From Metarhizobium sp964253915 (GTDB taxonomy: Bacteria > Pseudomonadota > Alphaproteobacteria > Rhizobiales > Rhizobiaceae): 64,000 bases of DNA. Numbering within the stretch: position 1 is the first letter of the stretch; each line of letters starts with the position of its first letter. The stretch spans positions 434,001 through 498,000 of the forward strand of contig NZ_CAXUSG020000002.1 of the NCBI RefSeq assembly GCF_964253915.1. The letters are read 5' to 3'. The position numbers and the translations under genes were made by a program. Positions 1 to 8,600 of the stretch are shown here, one piece after another. The notes under the pieces were generated by a model. That model did not search any database. It saw only the letters and a program-made list of their open reading frames with translations, and was not told where the DNA came from.

Positions 1-1025
1 GCAGCCTTGTCCTTGTCGAAGGCCGGCGATGAGATCGGCAGCCAGCCGGAAGCCGGATAGGCCTTGTTCTTGACCAGTCGCTCGATGATCAGCGGCGCGT
101 TGATGGCGTGGTTGATCGCCTGGCGCACCCGCTTGTCCTTGAACGGCTCGAAGGCCGGATTGAAGCCGATATTGCGGGTGTAGACTTCCGCAACTTCCAG
201 CAACTGCCCCTTCAGAGCGTCCTCACCCTGATAGGCCTGGTACTGCGTCGGGCCAAGGATCGAGACATCGATTTCCTTGTTGCGGAAAGCGACGTCGCGA
301 GCGGCGTCTTCGGCCATCAAGACGATGTTGATGCGGTCGAGATAGGGCTTGCCCTCTTCGTAATACTTGTCGAACTTTTCGACGACGACCTGAGAACCCG
401 GCACATGTTCCTTGAAGACGAAGGCGCCGAGGCCGACAGGGTTCTTGGCGAAGCTGGCTTCATCCGAGATATTTGACGGATAAATCACCGTCGTGTTCTG
501 CATCAACGGGAATCCGGGGTTGATCGGGCCGGTGTAGGTGATTTCCAGCGTATTGTCGTCGATCTTCTTGAGGCCGGAAATTTCTTCCGCCTTGCCGGCG
601 ATGTAATCGTCGGCGCCCTTGATGTTGGCGATGAAGCTTGCCCCCGGGAAGGCGTTTTTCGGATTGGCGATGCGCTTGTAGCTGTAGATGAAGTCATCGG
701 CCGTCAGCGGCTTGCCGTTATGGAAGACGGCGTTCTTGCGCAGGTGATAGGTGTGGACCGTGCCGTCCTCGGAAACATCCTCGGAGTCCGCCAGTTCCAG
801 CACCGGCTTGTTCTGGATCGAATCCCAGCTGTAAAGGGCGCGATGGATCGCCTGGGTGATGAATTCTTCCTGCGTGTTCGGGCTGGCCTGGACGTCGAGC
901 GTCGCGAAACTGGAGCCGTAAGGCGCGGTGAAGACGAGCGTTCCCCCATGGCGCTCGCCGGCGGCCAGCGCCCCGGAAGCCACGCCGAGGCTGAGCATTG
1001 CGGCCAGTGTCAGTCTTTTGAGCAT
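1..1025 (-). CDS. Peptide/oligopeptide ABC transporter substrate-binding protein (SBP family 5), C-terminus outside window
   Basis: Periplasmic solute-binding protein of a Dpp/Opp-type importer; the reading frame stays open to the window edge, so only about the first 340 residues are seen. The ATG at 1025 opens a Sec signal peptide (MLKRLTLAAMLSLGVASGALA). The mature part has SBP_bac_5 features: GGTLVFTAPYGSSFATLDVQ, then LRKNAVFHNGKPLTADDFIYS and the VRQAINHAINAPLII helix. It lies 58 bp downstream of the amidohydrolase on the same strand and is probably cotranscribed. The permease and ATPase genes are expected beyond position 1. The M55 and P1 aminopeptidases nearby suggest a peptide ligand (inference). 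Confidence 0.85.
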   Translation of the reverse strand, partial: MLKRLTLAAMLSLGVASGALAAGERHGGTLVFTAPYGSSFATLDVQASPNTQEEFITQAIHRALYSWDSIQNKPVLELADSEDVSEDGTVHTYHLRKNAVFHNGKPLTADDFIYSYKRIANPKNAFPGASFIANIKGADDYIAGKAEEISGLKKIDDNTLEITYTGPINPGFPLMQNTTVIYPSNISDEASFAKNPVGLGAFVFKEHVPGSQVVVEKFDKYYEEGKPYLDRINIVLMAEDAARDVAFRNKEIDVSILGPTQYQAYQGEDALKGQLLEVAEVYTRNIGFNPAFEPFKDKRVRQAINHAINAPLIIERLVKNKAYPASGWLPISSPAFDKDKA

Positions 1026-1083
1026 TTCGGTTCCCTCCCGTGCCGTTTTCGGCATCGTTTCGATTGTTCAGTCCGGCAGGCCG

Positions 1084-2709
1084 TCAGCGCGCATCGTACA
1101 CCACGCGGCCTGCAAGCAGTGTCAGCAGGCAGCGGGTGCCTGAGAGAATGGTTTCGGGCTCCGCCGTCAGCAGATCGTTGTCGAAGACGGCAATATCGGC
1201 CCATTGGCCCGGCACCAGCTTGCCCTTCACCGCTTCGGCCTTCTGCGACCAGGCGCCGTATTCTGTATAGGCCTGCAGCGCCTCTTCCCGGCTCAGCTGC
1301 TCGGAGGCATTCATGACGGTGCCTTTGCCGGTCTTGCGGGTGATCATGGCGGAAAGGTTCGGGAACGGGTCGGGCGAGCAGACCGGCGAATCCGAACCGG
1401 TCGAGGGTTTCAGGCCCAAACGCATCCACGTACCGATCTGGTAGGACGACTTGCCGCGCTCCTCCCCGAGCACGGAAATGTAGCTGTCGCCGAAATCGTG
1501 GATGAAGGCCATCTGCGGCGCCGGCAGGATACCGGCGGCTTTCATGCGCGCATCCTGCTCGGCCGTCGAGAAACCGCAATGCTCGATGCGGTGACGGCGG
1601 TCCGGGTCGGGTTTTGCCGCCAGCGCCTTTTCGTACGCCGTGATCAATTGCTCGATGGCACCGTCGCCGATGGCGTGGCACGCCATCTGGTAGCCGCGGT
1701 CGTGGCAGGATTTGACGATCGATTCGACCACCTCGTCCGGCAGCATCTGCACGCCGATATTGTCCGGTTCGCCCAGATAGGGTTTCGTCATCCAGGCGGT
1801 GCGCCCGCCTGCCGAACCATCGAGGAAGATTTTTACCGCACCGACGCGCAGCATATCGTCGCCGGCGCCGGAAATAAGGCCGGCGCGCCAGCAATCCTCG
1901 ACGATCGAAACACCCGGATCGCCGAGCAGCGTCAACCAGACACGCACCGGCAGGCGACCGGAAACCTTGGCCATTTCATAGGCCTGGATTTCGGCAAAAC
2001 CCGACACATGGCCGACGGCGGCATCCATGCAGCTGGTGATGCCGAGCGAGAGCAGGTAGCGCCCTCCCCGCTCGATACCATCGATCAGTTCGTCCGTCGT
2101 CACCTCGGGCATCGCCGCCTTGATGAGGTTCATGGCATTTTCAGCGAGAAAACCGTTCAGGCGGCCATCGGTGAGACCGATCACGCCGCCATCCGGCACC
2201 GGTGTCGCCTCGGTCACGCCGGCAAGCTTCAGCGCCAGCGAATTGGCGATCGCCACATGGCCGCAGGCGCGCGTCAACAGCACGGGATGGTCCGGCACGG
2301 CGCGGTCGAGTTCCTCACGCGTCGGATGGCGACCGACATCGAGCTTGACCTGGTCGTAGCCGCGGGCACGAACCCAGCCGCCCTTCGGTGTTGACGCGGC
2401 GCGCTCGGCCAGTTTTCCGGTCAGGGCGGCGAGCGTCGGCGCCACACCTGGCGTCGCATCGACCCAACCCATGGTGATGCCTGTCGAGATGAGATGCAGA
2501 TGGTTATCGATCAGACCGGGGCTGGCAAACCGGCCCTCGAGGTCGATGACCTCGGTCCGCGGCCCCTTGAGGCTGAGCATTTCGGCATTGCTGCCGGTCG
2601 CAAGAACCTTGCCCTGCCATACGGCAATGGCTTCGCTGACGCTCTCGCCACGGCCGCACCAGATGCGGCCGTTGTGCAGGACAAGATCGGCTTCGATAAC
2701 AACGGACAT
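1084..2709 (-). CDS. Amidohydrolase family protein (amidohydrolase 3, YtcJ-like), 541 aa
   Basis: Metal-dependent hydrolase of the amidohydrolase superfamily; the physiological substrate is not deducible. The N-terminal metal motif DNHLH gives H70 and H72. Further on are VKIFLDGSAGGRTAWM, CHAIGDGAIEQ, HRIEHCGF and TGSDSPV, the usual order of ligands and final aspartate in the YtcJ group. The length is typical. No signal peptide is visible, so it is cytoplasmic. It is the first gene of a minus-strand operon with the peptide-binding protein and is divergent from the LysR gene, with a LysR-type palindrome between them. It may act on an N-acylated or cyclic amino-acid derivative, given the neighbouring peptidases (inference). 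Confidence 0.85.
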   Translation of the reverse strand: MSVVIEADLVLHNGRIWCGRGESVSEAIAVWQGKVLATGSNAEMLSLKGPRTEVIDLEGRFASPGLIDNHLHLISTGITMGWVDATPGVAPTLAALTGKLAERAASTPKGGWVRARGYDQVKLDVGRHPTREELDRAVPDHPVLLTRACGHVAIANSLALKLAGVTEATPVPDGGVIGLTDGRLNGFLAENAMNLIKAAMPEVTTDELIDGIERGGRYLLSLGITSCMDAAVGHVSGFAEIQAYEMAKVSGRLPVRVWLTLLGDPGVSIVEDCWRAGLISGAGDDMLRVGAVKIFLDGSAGGRTAWMTKPYLGEPDNIGVQMLPDEVVESIVKSCHDRGYQMACHAIGDGAIEQLITAYEKALAAKPDPDRRHRIEHCGFSTAEQDARMKAAGILPAPQMAFIHDFGDSYISVLGEERGKSSYQIGTWMRLGLKPSTGSDSPVCSPDPFPNLSAMITRKTGKGTVMNASEQLSREEALQAYTEYGAWSQKAEAVKGKLVPGQWADIAVFDNDLLTAEPETILSGTRCLLTLLAGRVVYDAR

Positions 2710-2780
2710 TCATCACTCCCTGTCGGTGCGCCCGAACCGGCGCTCCGCTCCTCCTATCGCAACGTTAAGGATTGCGACAA

Positions 2781-2833
2781 GCTTGGCCAATTCGCTTTTG
2801 GCAAAAACCCATGCCAAATTGGCATACCTATTT
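2781..2833. promoter_or_regulatory. LysR-type operator region, copy 1
   Basis: Lies between the divergent amidohydrolase and LysR genes. It contains a perfect 15-bp palindrome at 2811-2825 (ATGCCAAATTGGCAT) with the T-N11-A form of LysR boxes, and a CCAATTC element 22 bp upstream. The same arrangement recurs at 6642-6694, with 32 of the first 45 positions identical. Confidence 0.65.
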
Positions 2834-2890
2834 CGAATGAATGACTTATGATCGGTTCCATGACCGGAGTGGATGGGAGGGGAGCCCGAC

Positions 2891-3832
2891 ATGGAGATCA
2901 AGTGGCTGGAGGATTTCGTGACGCTTGCCGACACGTCGAGTTTTTCGCGTGCGGCGGAAATGCGCAATGTCACGCAGCCTGCCTTCAGCCGGCGGATCAA
3001 GCAACTGGAAAGCTGGCTGGGCGCAACGCTGATCAGCCGCGCCACCATGCCGGCCGAACTCACCCCGGCCGGCCGGAATTTCCTGCCGGTGGCGCAGGAG
3101 GCAATCCGCACCTGCTACGCTGCCCGCGAGGCGCTGAGGCCGTCCCACGAACCGGGCCTGATCCGCTTCGCGGCGTTGCACACGCTGACGGTAACGTTTT
3201 TTCCGCGGTGGTTGAAATCGCTGGAAAAGGTGGAGGGAGCCTTCAGCACGTCGCTGATGCCGGATCGCGGCGGCATCGAGGCAAACCTCGACGCGCTTGT
3301 CGGCGACGAGGCGGATTTCTTTCTGACCTACACCCACCCGGAAGTGCCGTTCCACCTCGACCGCCGGCAGTTCCTGTCACTGACGGTGGCGCATGACCGG
3401 CTGGTTCCGCTGGTCGCGGCCAATGTCTCCATGGCCGGCGGCACGCAGCCGGGACTGCACATCCTCGATCGGGCCGTCGCGCAGCCGCGGCTGGCAATCC
3501 CCTATCTCAGCTACGGGTTCAATTCCTTCTTCGGCGTCGCCCTTTCGCGCCTCCACCTGCGCCGCCCGCCCTTCCGCCGCCGCACGACCCATGAAAACAC
3601 CATCAGCGCCGGGCTGATGAACATGGCTGTGACAGGCGCCGGCGTCTGCTGGCTGCCGGAAAGCCTTGCCCGCGACGAGATCGACAGCGGCCGCCTCGTA
3701 TCCGCATCCGCCGACGAAGGCTGGAACCTCGATCTCGAAATCCGTCTCTACCGGCACGCGGCCAGCCGCAACAGCAAGGTCGAAGACCTGTGGCGGACAG
3801 CAAAGCAACTGATGGAACGAGAGCCCGCTTGA
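2891..3832 (+). CDS. LysR-family transcriptional regulator of the peptide/D-amino-acid cluster, 313 aa
   Basis: DNA-binding activator or repressor with an N-terminal winged HTH (about residues 1-60; FSRAAEMRNVTQPAFSRRIKQLE) and a C-terminal inducer-binding domain. The start chosen is the ATG at 2891, which follows a GGGAGGGGAG ribosome-binding site; an in-frame extension to 2873 would include that site. The gene is divergent from the amidohydrolase and ends exactly where the convergent M55 gene ends (stop codons at 3830-3832 and 3833-3835). The shared operator blocks imply control of both flanking operons (inference). Confidence 0.9.
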   Translation: MEIKWLEDFVTLADTSSFSRAAEMRNVTQPAFSRRIKQLESWLGATLISRATMPAELTPAGRNFLPVAQEAIRTCYAAREALRPSHEPGLIRFAALHTLTVTFFPRWLKSLEKVEGAFSTSLMPDRGGIEANLDALVGDEADFFLTYTHPEVPFHLDRRQFLSLTVAHDRLVPLVAANVSMAGGTQPGLHILDRAVAQPRLAIPYLSYGFNSFFGVALSRLHLRRPPFRRRTTHENTISAGLMNMAVTGAGVCWLPESLARDEIDSGRLVSASADEGWNLDLEIRLYRHAASRNSKVEDLWRTAKQLMEREPA

Positions 3833-4633
3833 TCAGGCCTTGAGGAAAACCAGGGCGCGGGGGATCTCGGCGAAATCCCTATGCTCGAAGGCGACGGCGC
3901 GCAGGCCATGCGCGCGGGCGCCGGGATACCAGCCGGCGCGATAAGCGTCGGTCGGATTGTTGAACTCGATGACCACCTCGTAGTGCTCGGCCACTGCCGG
4001 CAGCGCCTGGCTGAAGTCACCCGAGAGCGCCTCCGCCACGCCTTCGCGGATCAGGCGTCGCGACCAGGCGGGGGAAATCGAGGTCGTGGCGCGGCCCTTG
4101 CCCTCAAGCGTTTCCACGGCTTTCAAGCCCGGCACCATCGCTCGTGCCTCCGAACAAATGCCGGCGTCACCGGCAAGGAAGACCGAGGGCACGCCGTAAC
4201 CGGCGGCGCAGAGCGTATTGACGGTGAATTCCGACGCCACCTCGCCATTGATAAGGAGACGTGAAATCCGCATGTTCGAGGTGTGGGCGAGCGGATTGTC
4301 CTCGCTGCCGGCCTTGGAATGATAGCCCGTATAGACCGCCGCGGCGAAACCGGCATCGAGACCGAACATCATGGAGTCGGGGTGACCGGACCAGCCGCGC
4401 ACGATGCGGACATAGTCGGGCAGGCGATCGAGGATCAGGTTGCGGCCGCTGTCGTGGGCATCCTTCACCACCACTTCCGTGGCGCCTGCGGCATGCGCGC
4501 CCTCGCAGGCGGCGACCACTTCGGCGGTCATCAGGGTGCGGAATTCGGCCCAGTCGGCATGGGTGCGCTCGGCCTCGTCCCAATGGGCGATGCCTGCGGT
4601 CCCTTCGATATCGGCGGAGATGAAGACTTTCAT
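3833..4633 (-). CDS. M55-family D-aminopeptidase (DppA-like), 266 aa
   Basis: Zinc-dependent aminopeptidase of the DppA family, which releases D-amino acids such as D-Ala from short peptides. The N-terminus MKVFISADIEGTAGI carries the D8-x-E10 metal pair; H60 (VKDAHDSG) and H105 (TGYHSKAG) sit where further zinc ligands are expected. Length matches the family. The start ATG at 4633 overlaps the upstream P1 peptidase stop by 4 bp (ATGA), so translation is coupled. In Bacillus, dppA belongs to a dipeptide transporter operon, which fits the peptide-binding protein here. Confidence 0.9.
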   Translation of the reverse strand: MKVFISADIEGTAGIAHWDEAERTHADWAEFRTLMTAEVVAACEGAHAAGATEVVVKDAHDSGRNLILDRLPDYVRIVRGWSGHPDSMMFGLDAGFAAAVYTGYHSKAGSEDNPLAHTSNMRISRLLINGEVASEFTVNTLCAAGYGVPSVFLAGDAGICSEARAMVPGLKAVETLEGKGRATTSISPAWSRRLIREGVAEALSGDFSQALPAVAEHYEVVIEFNNPTDAYRAGWYPGARAHGLRAVAFEHRDFAEIPRALVFLKA

Positions 4634-5667
4634 GGGCGGGGGCTCTCCTTCAGCCAGTCGGCAAGGGCGGGATAGAGGCGGCCGTTGCGGGCCGTCGTGG
4701 CAGGCGCCGTGCAAAGCGCGTTCAGCACGGCCTCCTGCGCGGTTTCGGCAGCCGCGCGGAAGGCAAGGTCGATAAACTCGTCGGCCAGCCGTTCCTGCAT
4801 GGAAAAGGCTTTTGCGGGATCGTGTTCCACCGGATCGGCCGTGGTGAAGCAGAGGACGACGTCTCCGCTGCCATGACCCCAGAAAGCACCAAGCCGCGCC
4901 AATCCTGCCCCGCCACGCCGCGCCACGCGCTGCAGTTGCCGGTCGCCAAGCGGCAGATCCGTTGCCATGACGACGATGACGGAGCCGCGCTCCGGGCTGG
5001 CCGGCACCCTCGGATCCGGACGGCGGCCATCAGGCAGGACGAGATCACCCGCCGCGCCGAAATTGGCGAGCACCAGGGCACCCAATGTAAAATCGCGTTT
5101 GCCGACGCGCAGGCGGCGAGAAGCCGTGCCGATGCCGGCCTTGAAACCGAAGGCGGTCATGCCGGAACCGGCGCCGACGGCGCCCTGTTCGACTGGCCCT
5201 GGCCGTGCCGCATCCAGCGCAGCGACAGCATCGTCAGGCGTCACTGCCAGCGCCTGAATGTCGTTGATGCTGCCGTCGTTGCATTCGCAGACCAGCGGAT
5301 TGACCGTTGAAGTCTTGCGCCCAATCGACGGATTGGCGGCAATTGCCCGGCGGATCAGCGCTTCCGTGCAGGCTGCAACCCCGAACGTATTGGTCAGCAG
5401 GACCGGCGTTTCGATGGTGCCGAGTTCGGCCACCTGCATCAGCCCGGCCGATTTGCCGAAGCCGTTGATCACCTCCACAGCCGCGCGCGGCTTAAGGCGG
5501 AAGAGATCACCCGGATGCGGAACGATTGCCGTAACACCGGTAAAAATCCCTTCCCCGCGCACGGACCGGTGGCCGACCGCGACACCCGGCACGTCGGTGA
5601 TGCCATTGTCCGGCCCCACCGCCAGCCGGCTTTCCGGCATCAATCCCAGTTCACGCGCTGTCTTCAT
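4630..5667 (-). CDS. P1-family (S58) N-terminal-nucleophile aminopeptidase, DmpA-like, 345 aa
   Basis: Self-processing aminopeptidase related to DmpA and BapA, enzymes that cleave N-terminal L- or D-amino acids or beta-peptides. Family signatures are VCECNDGSINDIQ, GSGMTAFGFKAGIGTASR and the autoproteolytic Gly-Ser in ERGSVIVVMATDLPL, where the Ser (about residue 229) becomes the new N-terminal nucleophile. The ATG at 5667 is preferred because GGGGGA lies 6 nt upstream; the ATGs at 5673 and farther upstream are poorly spaced. It is the second gene of the dat-P1-M55 operon. Confidence 0.88.
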   Translation of the reverse strand: MKTARELGLMPESRLAVGPDNGITDVPGVAVGHRSVRGEGIFTGVTAIVPHPGDLFRLKPRAAVEVINGFGKSAGLMQVAELGTIETPVLLTNTFGVAACTEALIRRAIAANPSIGRKTSTVNPLVCECNDGSINDIQALAVTPDDAVAALDAARPGPVEQGAVGAGSGMTAFGFKAGIGTASRRLRVGKRDFTLGALVLANFGAAGDLVLPDGRRPDPRVPASPERGSVIVVMATDLPLGDRQLQRVARRGGAGLARLGAFWGHGSGDVVLCFTTADPVEHDPAKAFSMQERLADEFIDLAFRAAAETAQEAVLNALCTAPATTARNGRLYPALADWLKESPRP

Positions 5668-5696
5668 TCCCATTCCCCCGGATATCACCGCCTTGT

Positions 5697-6548
5697 TTAA
5701 GACGGAACGCCGGCCGCTTCCAGATAGAGGGCCTGCAGCCGCCGCGTCATCGGGCCGGGCTTGCCGTCACCAACCGTCCGGCCGCCGATCTTCACGACCG
5801 GCATGACGAGGCTGGAGGCAGAGGTCTGGAACGCCTCAGCCGCGCCTTGCGCCTCCTCGGGGGTAAAGGCGCGTTCCTCGATCCGCAGTCCTTCCGTTTC
5901 GCACAGCCGGGCAAGCGCACGTTGCGTGCAGCCGGGCAGCGTTGCCCGGGACGCGGCGCGGGTGAGGATGCGACCATCGGCGGTAATCAGATGTGCCGTG
6001 GCGGAGGCGCCTTCGGTAACCAGCCCCGCCTCGACCAGCCAGACATCGTCGAAACCGCGGCTGCGTGCTGCCTGCTTCGCCATGACCTGGCCCAGCAGCA
6101 TGGCGGTCTTGATGTCACGCCGCTGCCAGCGCGGATCGTCGGCCAGATCGACCGAAATGCCATTCTGCTGGGCCTTCGTGCCGGTCAATGTCTTCGCCTG
6201 CGTGAAGCCGACCAACCGCGGCGCCAGTGTCTCGGAATAGAAGAAATCGCGATCCGCCTCGCCGCGCGAGACGTGCAGGTAAACGGTACCGTCCCGCAAA
6301 TCGTTTCGGGCGATCAGTTCCGCCTGCACTGCCGCGATCTCCTCCATCGACAGCGGCAACGGAATGGCGAGTTCTTTCAGCGAGCGCTGGAGACGGGCAA
6401 GATGCAGGTCGTTGTCGATCATCCGGCCATCGATGACGGCCGTCACCTCATAGACGGCATCGCCGAACAGGAAACCGCGATCGAAAAGCCCGATACGGGC
6501 CTCCTCCTCGGTTGTGAATTCACCGTGGATGTAGACGATCCTGCCCAT
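5697..6548 (-). CDS. dat: D-amino acid aminotransferase (class IV PLP enzyme), 283 aa
   Basis: Transfers the amino group of D-amino acids to a 2-oxo acid. Class IV fold features are DRGFLFGDAVYEV near residue 23-35, the PLP lysine K147 in RRDIKTAMLL, and VTEGASATAHLI. The length of 283 residues matches D-alanine aminotransferases. The ATG at 6548 follows a GGGGAACAG ribosome-binding site; the longer open frame upstream lacks support. It is the first gene of the operon with the two aminopeptidases, so D-amino acids freed from peptides would be deaminated. Branched-chain and aminodeoxychorismate-lyase relatives are alternatives, but RDIK favours Dat. Confidence 0.85.
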   Translation of the reverse strand: MGRIVYIHGEFTTEEEARIGLFDRGFLFGDAVYEVTAVIDGRMIDNDLHLARLQRSLKELAIPLPLSMEEIAAVQAELIARNDLRDGTVYLHVSRGEADRDFFYSETLAPRLVGFTQAKTLTGTKAQQNGISVDLADDPRWQRRDIKTAMLLGQVMAKQAARSRGFDDVWLVEAGLVTEGASATAHLITADGRILTRAASRATLPGCTQRALARLCETEGLRIEERAFTPEEAQGAAEAFQTSASSLVMPVVKIGGRTVGDGKPGPMTRRLQALYLEAAGVPS

Positions 6549-6641
6549 CTGTTCCCCTTGCCTGCCCCTGACTCCGGTTTGCAGGCAACCTTTCCTGGAA
6601 TTGCTCTCGCTTCGGGGCCGATCATAGGAATGACCCAGTGA

Positions 6642-6694
6642 GGCTGACCAATTCAATTTGGGCAGGACCTCATGCAAAATTCGCCTGGCCTATT
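6642..6694. promoter_or_regulatory. LysR-type operator region, copy 2, upstream of dat
   Basis: A second copy of the 2781-2833 block, same orientation relative to the minus-strand genes: CCAATTC, then ATGCAAAATTCGCCT at 6672-6686, which matches the copy-1 palindrome at 12 of 15 positions. It lies about 95-145 bp upstream of the dat start. It probably recruits the LysR protein encoded at 2891-3832 (inference). Confidence 0.55.
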
Positions 6695-6819
6695 ATATTT
6701 CAAAGGGTTGGATTCGATTGCCTTCGAAGCGGGCAACTGTGCCGGAGGATACTGAGAGCCGGTCACATATGCTATCTAATGCGCCGCAACGATCCTCCTG
6801 ACGATTTGCGAGAGAGAGC

Positions 6820-7665
6820 ATGCGCTTGCCTTTAATTTTTTCCGCCTGGTCCTGCTGCCTGCCTGCGTTGGCGGCACTTACGCTTGCGTTGAGCGCTCCG
6901 AATGTTGGGGCTGCGCAAAACGAATGCGGCGAGGGTGGCGCCGATATCGTCCGCAAAGCCTATCCGTCCGCGACTCAAACCTCGAACGAGGCTTTTGAAT
7001 TCGCCGGTGCCACCATCAAACTGCCAAAGAGCGGCGACGACGACCCGCATGCCATGCTCTGCCGCGCCTGGCCGGCACGCCCCGAATTGACGCTGGTCGC
7101 CGTGCCGCTGATGACGAAACAATCCGACGACGGCAATGAAGGAGATATCGAACTGCTTGTCGTCGATACGGCCGGTTTCGAAGTCAGGCAACGCCTGCGT
7201 CTTCCGGGGCTGATGACGGACGACGCGCTCTATGTCTCCAATATCGCCTTCGACACCGCCCGTTATCACCTCGCACCGAAGAATACGGCCTTCGGATTGC
7301 GCCTGTCGCTCCACGGCAGTTCCGGCCCCAACCCGTTCGGCGAAACGACCCTGTGGCTTTTCCTGATAAAGGACGGGCAGATCAAGCCGGTCGTCGACAA
7401 CATCGTGGTCGCCAGAAACCAGGGCGAATGGGACACGAATTGTGCGGGGGAATTCCTGGAAACCGTACGAACCCTGTCGATGAAGCCATCGGAAAGTGGA
7501 GCGTTTGCCGATATCCTCGTCAGCGAAAAAGCGACCACGACAATCAGCCGCGTCGGCGAAGGCGGGGAATGCCTCAGTACGGAGACAACGACCACCGCCC
7601 AACATCGCCTCCCATATGAGGCTTCCGCCTACCGCATTCCCGAAGACCTCAAGCGGATCGACTAG
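6820..7665 (+). CDS. Hypothetical secreted protein, 281 aa
   Basis: Not recognised. The ATG at 6820 follows GAGAGAG and opens a clear signal peptide, with a hydrophobic stretch SAWSCCLPALAALTLALSA and likely cleavage near VGAA-QN. The mature protein has four cysteines (in NECGEG, AMLCRAW, DTNCAGEF, GGECLSTE), consistent with two periplasmic disulfides. It is acidic and beta-rich in appearance, without transmembrane segments. It stands alone between two minus-strand operons, divergent from dat and convergent with the TIM-barrel gene. Codon use resembles its neighbours. Confidence 0.7.
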   Translation: MRLPLIFSAWSCCLPALAALTLALSAPNVGAAQNECGEGGADIVRKAYPSATQTSNEAFEFAGATIKLPKSGDDDPHAMLCRAWPARPELTLVAVPLMTKQSDDGNEGDIELLVVDTAGFEVRQRLRLPGLMTDDALYVSNIAFDTARYHLAPKNTAFGLRLSLHGSSGPNPFGETTLWLFLIKDGQIKPVVDNIVVARNQGEWDTNCAGEFLETVRTLSMKPSESGAFADILVSEKATTTISRVGEGGECLSTETTTTAQHRLPYEASAYRIPEDLKRID

Positions 7666-7740
7666 CGAGATTGTCGCGAAGCGGGAAACGCGCCTCCGGC
7701 AACATCAAACCACAGAGGTTCTCGGTCTTCATCGCCCGTA

Positions 7741-8598
7741 TCAGCAAACCGTGCGAAAACGCTCGACCATGACATCGAGAACCTCTTCGGGGGGCCGCTT
7801 CCACCAATTGTTTGCCGAAAAGATCTCGACCTCGCAGGGGCCGGCATAACCGGCGGCCTCGACGCTTTTCCGAATCTCCTTGAGATCGGCAACCCCGTCT
7901 CCCATCATGCCGCGATCGAGCAGGACGTCGCGCGTATCGGCAAGCCAGTCGCAGAGATGATATCCAAGAATGCGGCTTTCGCCGGCGCGCTGCAACTGGG
8001 CATCGAGCCCGCTGTCCCACCAGACATGGTAGACATCGACGGCAACACCCAGGTTCGACGCATCGACGGCGATGCAGATATCGACGGCATCCCGCACCGT
8101 CGTGAGGCAGGAACGGTTTCCGGCATAGACGGGGTTCAGCGGTTCGAGCGCCAGCTTGACGTTTCGTTCCGCGGCATAAGGCGCGAGGGCTGCGACACGA
8201 TCAGCGACGATTTTCAGGCTTTCGGTCGTGCCTTTGGTGCCGGGATGCACACCTCCGACGACGATCGTCAGGACGGCGGCGCCGAGGCCGGCGGCCATAT
8301 CGATCGAAGCCCTGGCTTCATCGAGAACGGCCATGCGGTCGACCGCATCCGTGCCGACGAGGAATGGCGTGCGGCACAATCCGGCGACGGCAAGGCCTGC
8401 CGCCCGCGCCCGCTCACCAATAGCCACCGCTCGCGCGCCAACTTCCCGGCGCCAGAAGACGATCGAGCCGAAACCACGCGCGGCACAGGCATCGATCACC
8501 CGCTCTGGCTCCCACCTCGCCCCGTGGCCTTCGAGATTGTGACCGAGGCTGGCGGTGTTGAGCGCAAGCGCTGCATGATCGCTTGAAAAGTCCCGCAT
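7741..8598 (-). CDS. Sugar phosphate isomerase/epimerase family TIM-barrel protein, 285 aa
   Basis: AP_endonuc_2-type TIM barrel, a family of metal-dependent epimerases and isomerases of sugars and keto acids. Likely metal-ligand segments are LALEPLNP (Glu), AVDVYHVWWD (Asp/His) and PCEVEIFS (Glu). The ATG at 8598 is 2 bp past the DUF993 stop, so the genes are tightly coupled; the longer frame to 8673 overlaps DUF993 and is not supported. It is the last gene of the operon ACAD-SDR-DUF993-isomerase. The exact substrate is unknown. Confidence 0.85.
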   Translation of the reverse strand: MRDFSSDHAALALNTASLGHNLEGHGARWEPERVIDACAARGFGSIVFWRREVGARAVAIGERARAAGLAVAGLCRTPFLVGTDAVDRMAVLDEARASIDMAAGLGAAVLTIVVGGVHPGTKGTTESLKIVADRVAALAPYAAERNVKLALEPLNPVYAGNRSCLTTVRDAVDICIAVDASNLGVAVDVYHVWWDSGLDAQLQRAGESRILGYHLCDWLADTRDVLLDRGMMGDGVADLKEIRKSVEAAGYAGPCEVEIFSANNWWKRPPEEVLDVMVERFRTVC

Positions 8599-8600
8599 CG

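Noticed and set aside
1010..2394. Long ORFs on both strands overlapping the amidohydrolase
   Set aside because: High-GC antisense shadows; composition is Arg/Gly/Ala-rich without motifs, and the strand with catalytic motifs is clear.
6582..6615. TTTCCTGGAATTGCTCT near dat, resembling one arm of the repeat at 30625
   Set aside because: Only one arm is recognisable; the other is too degraded to call a repeat.
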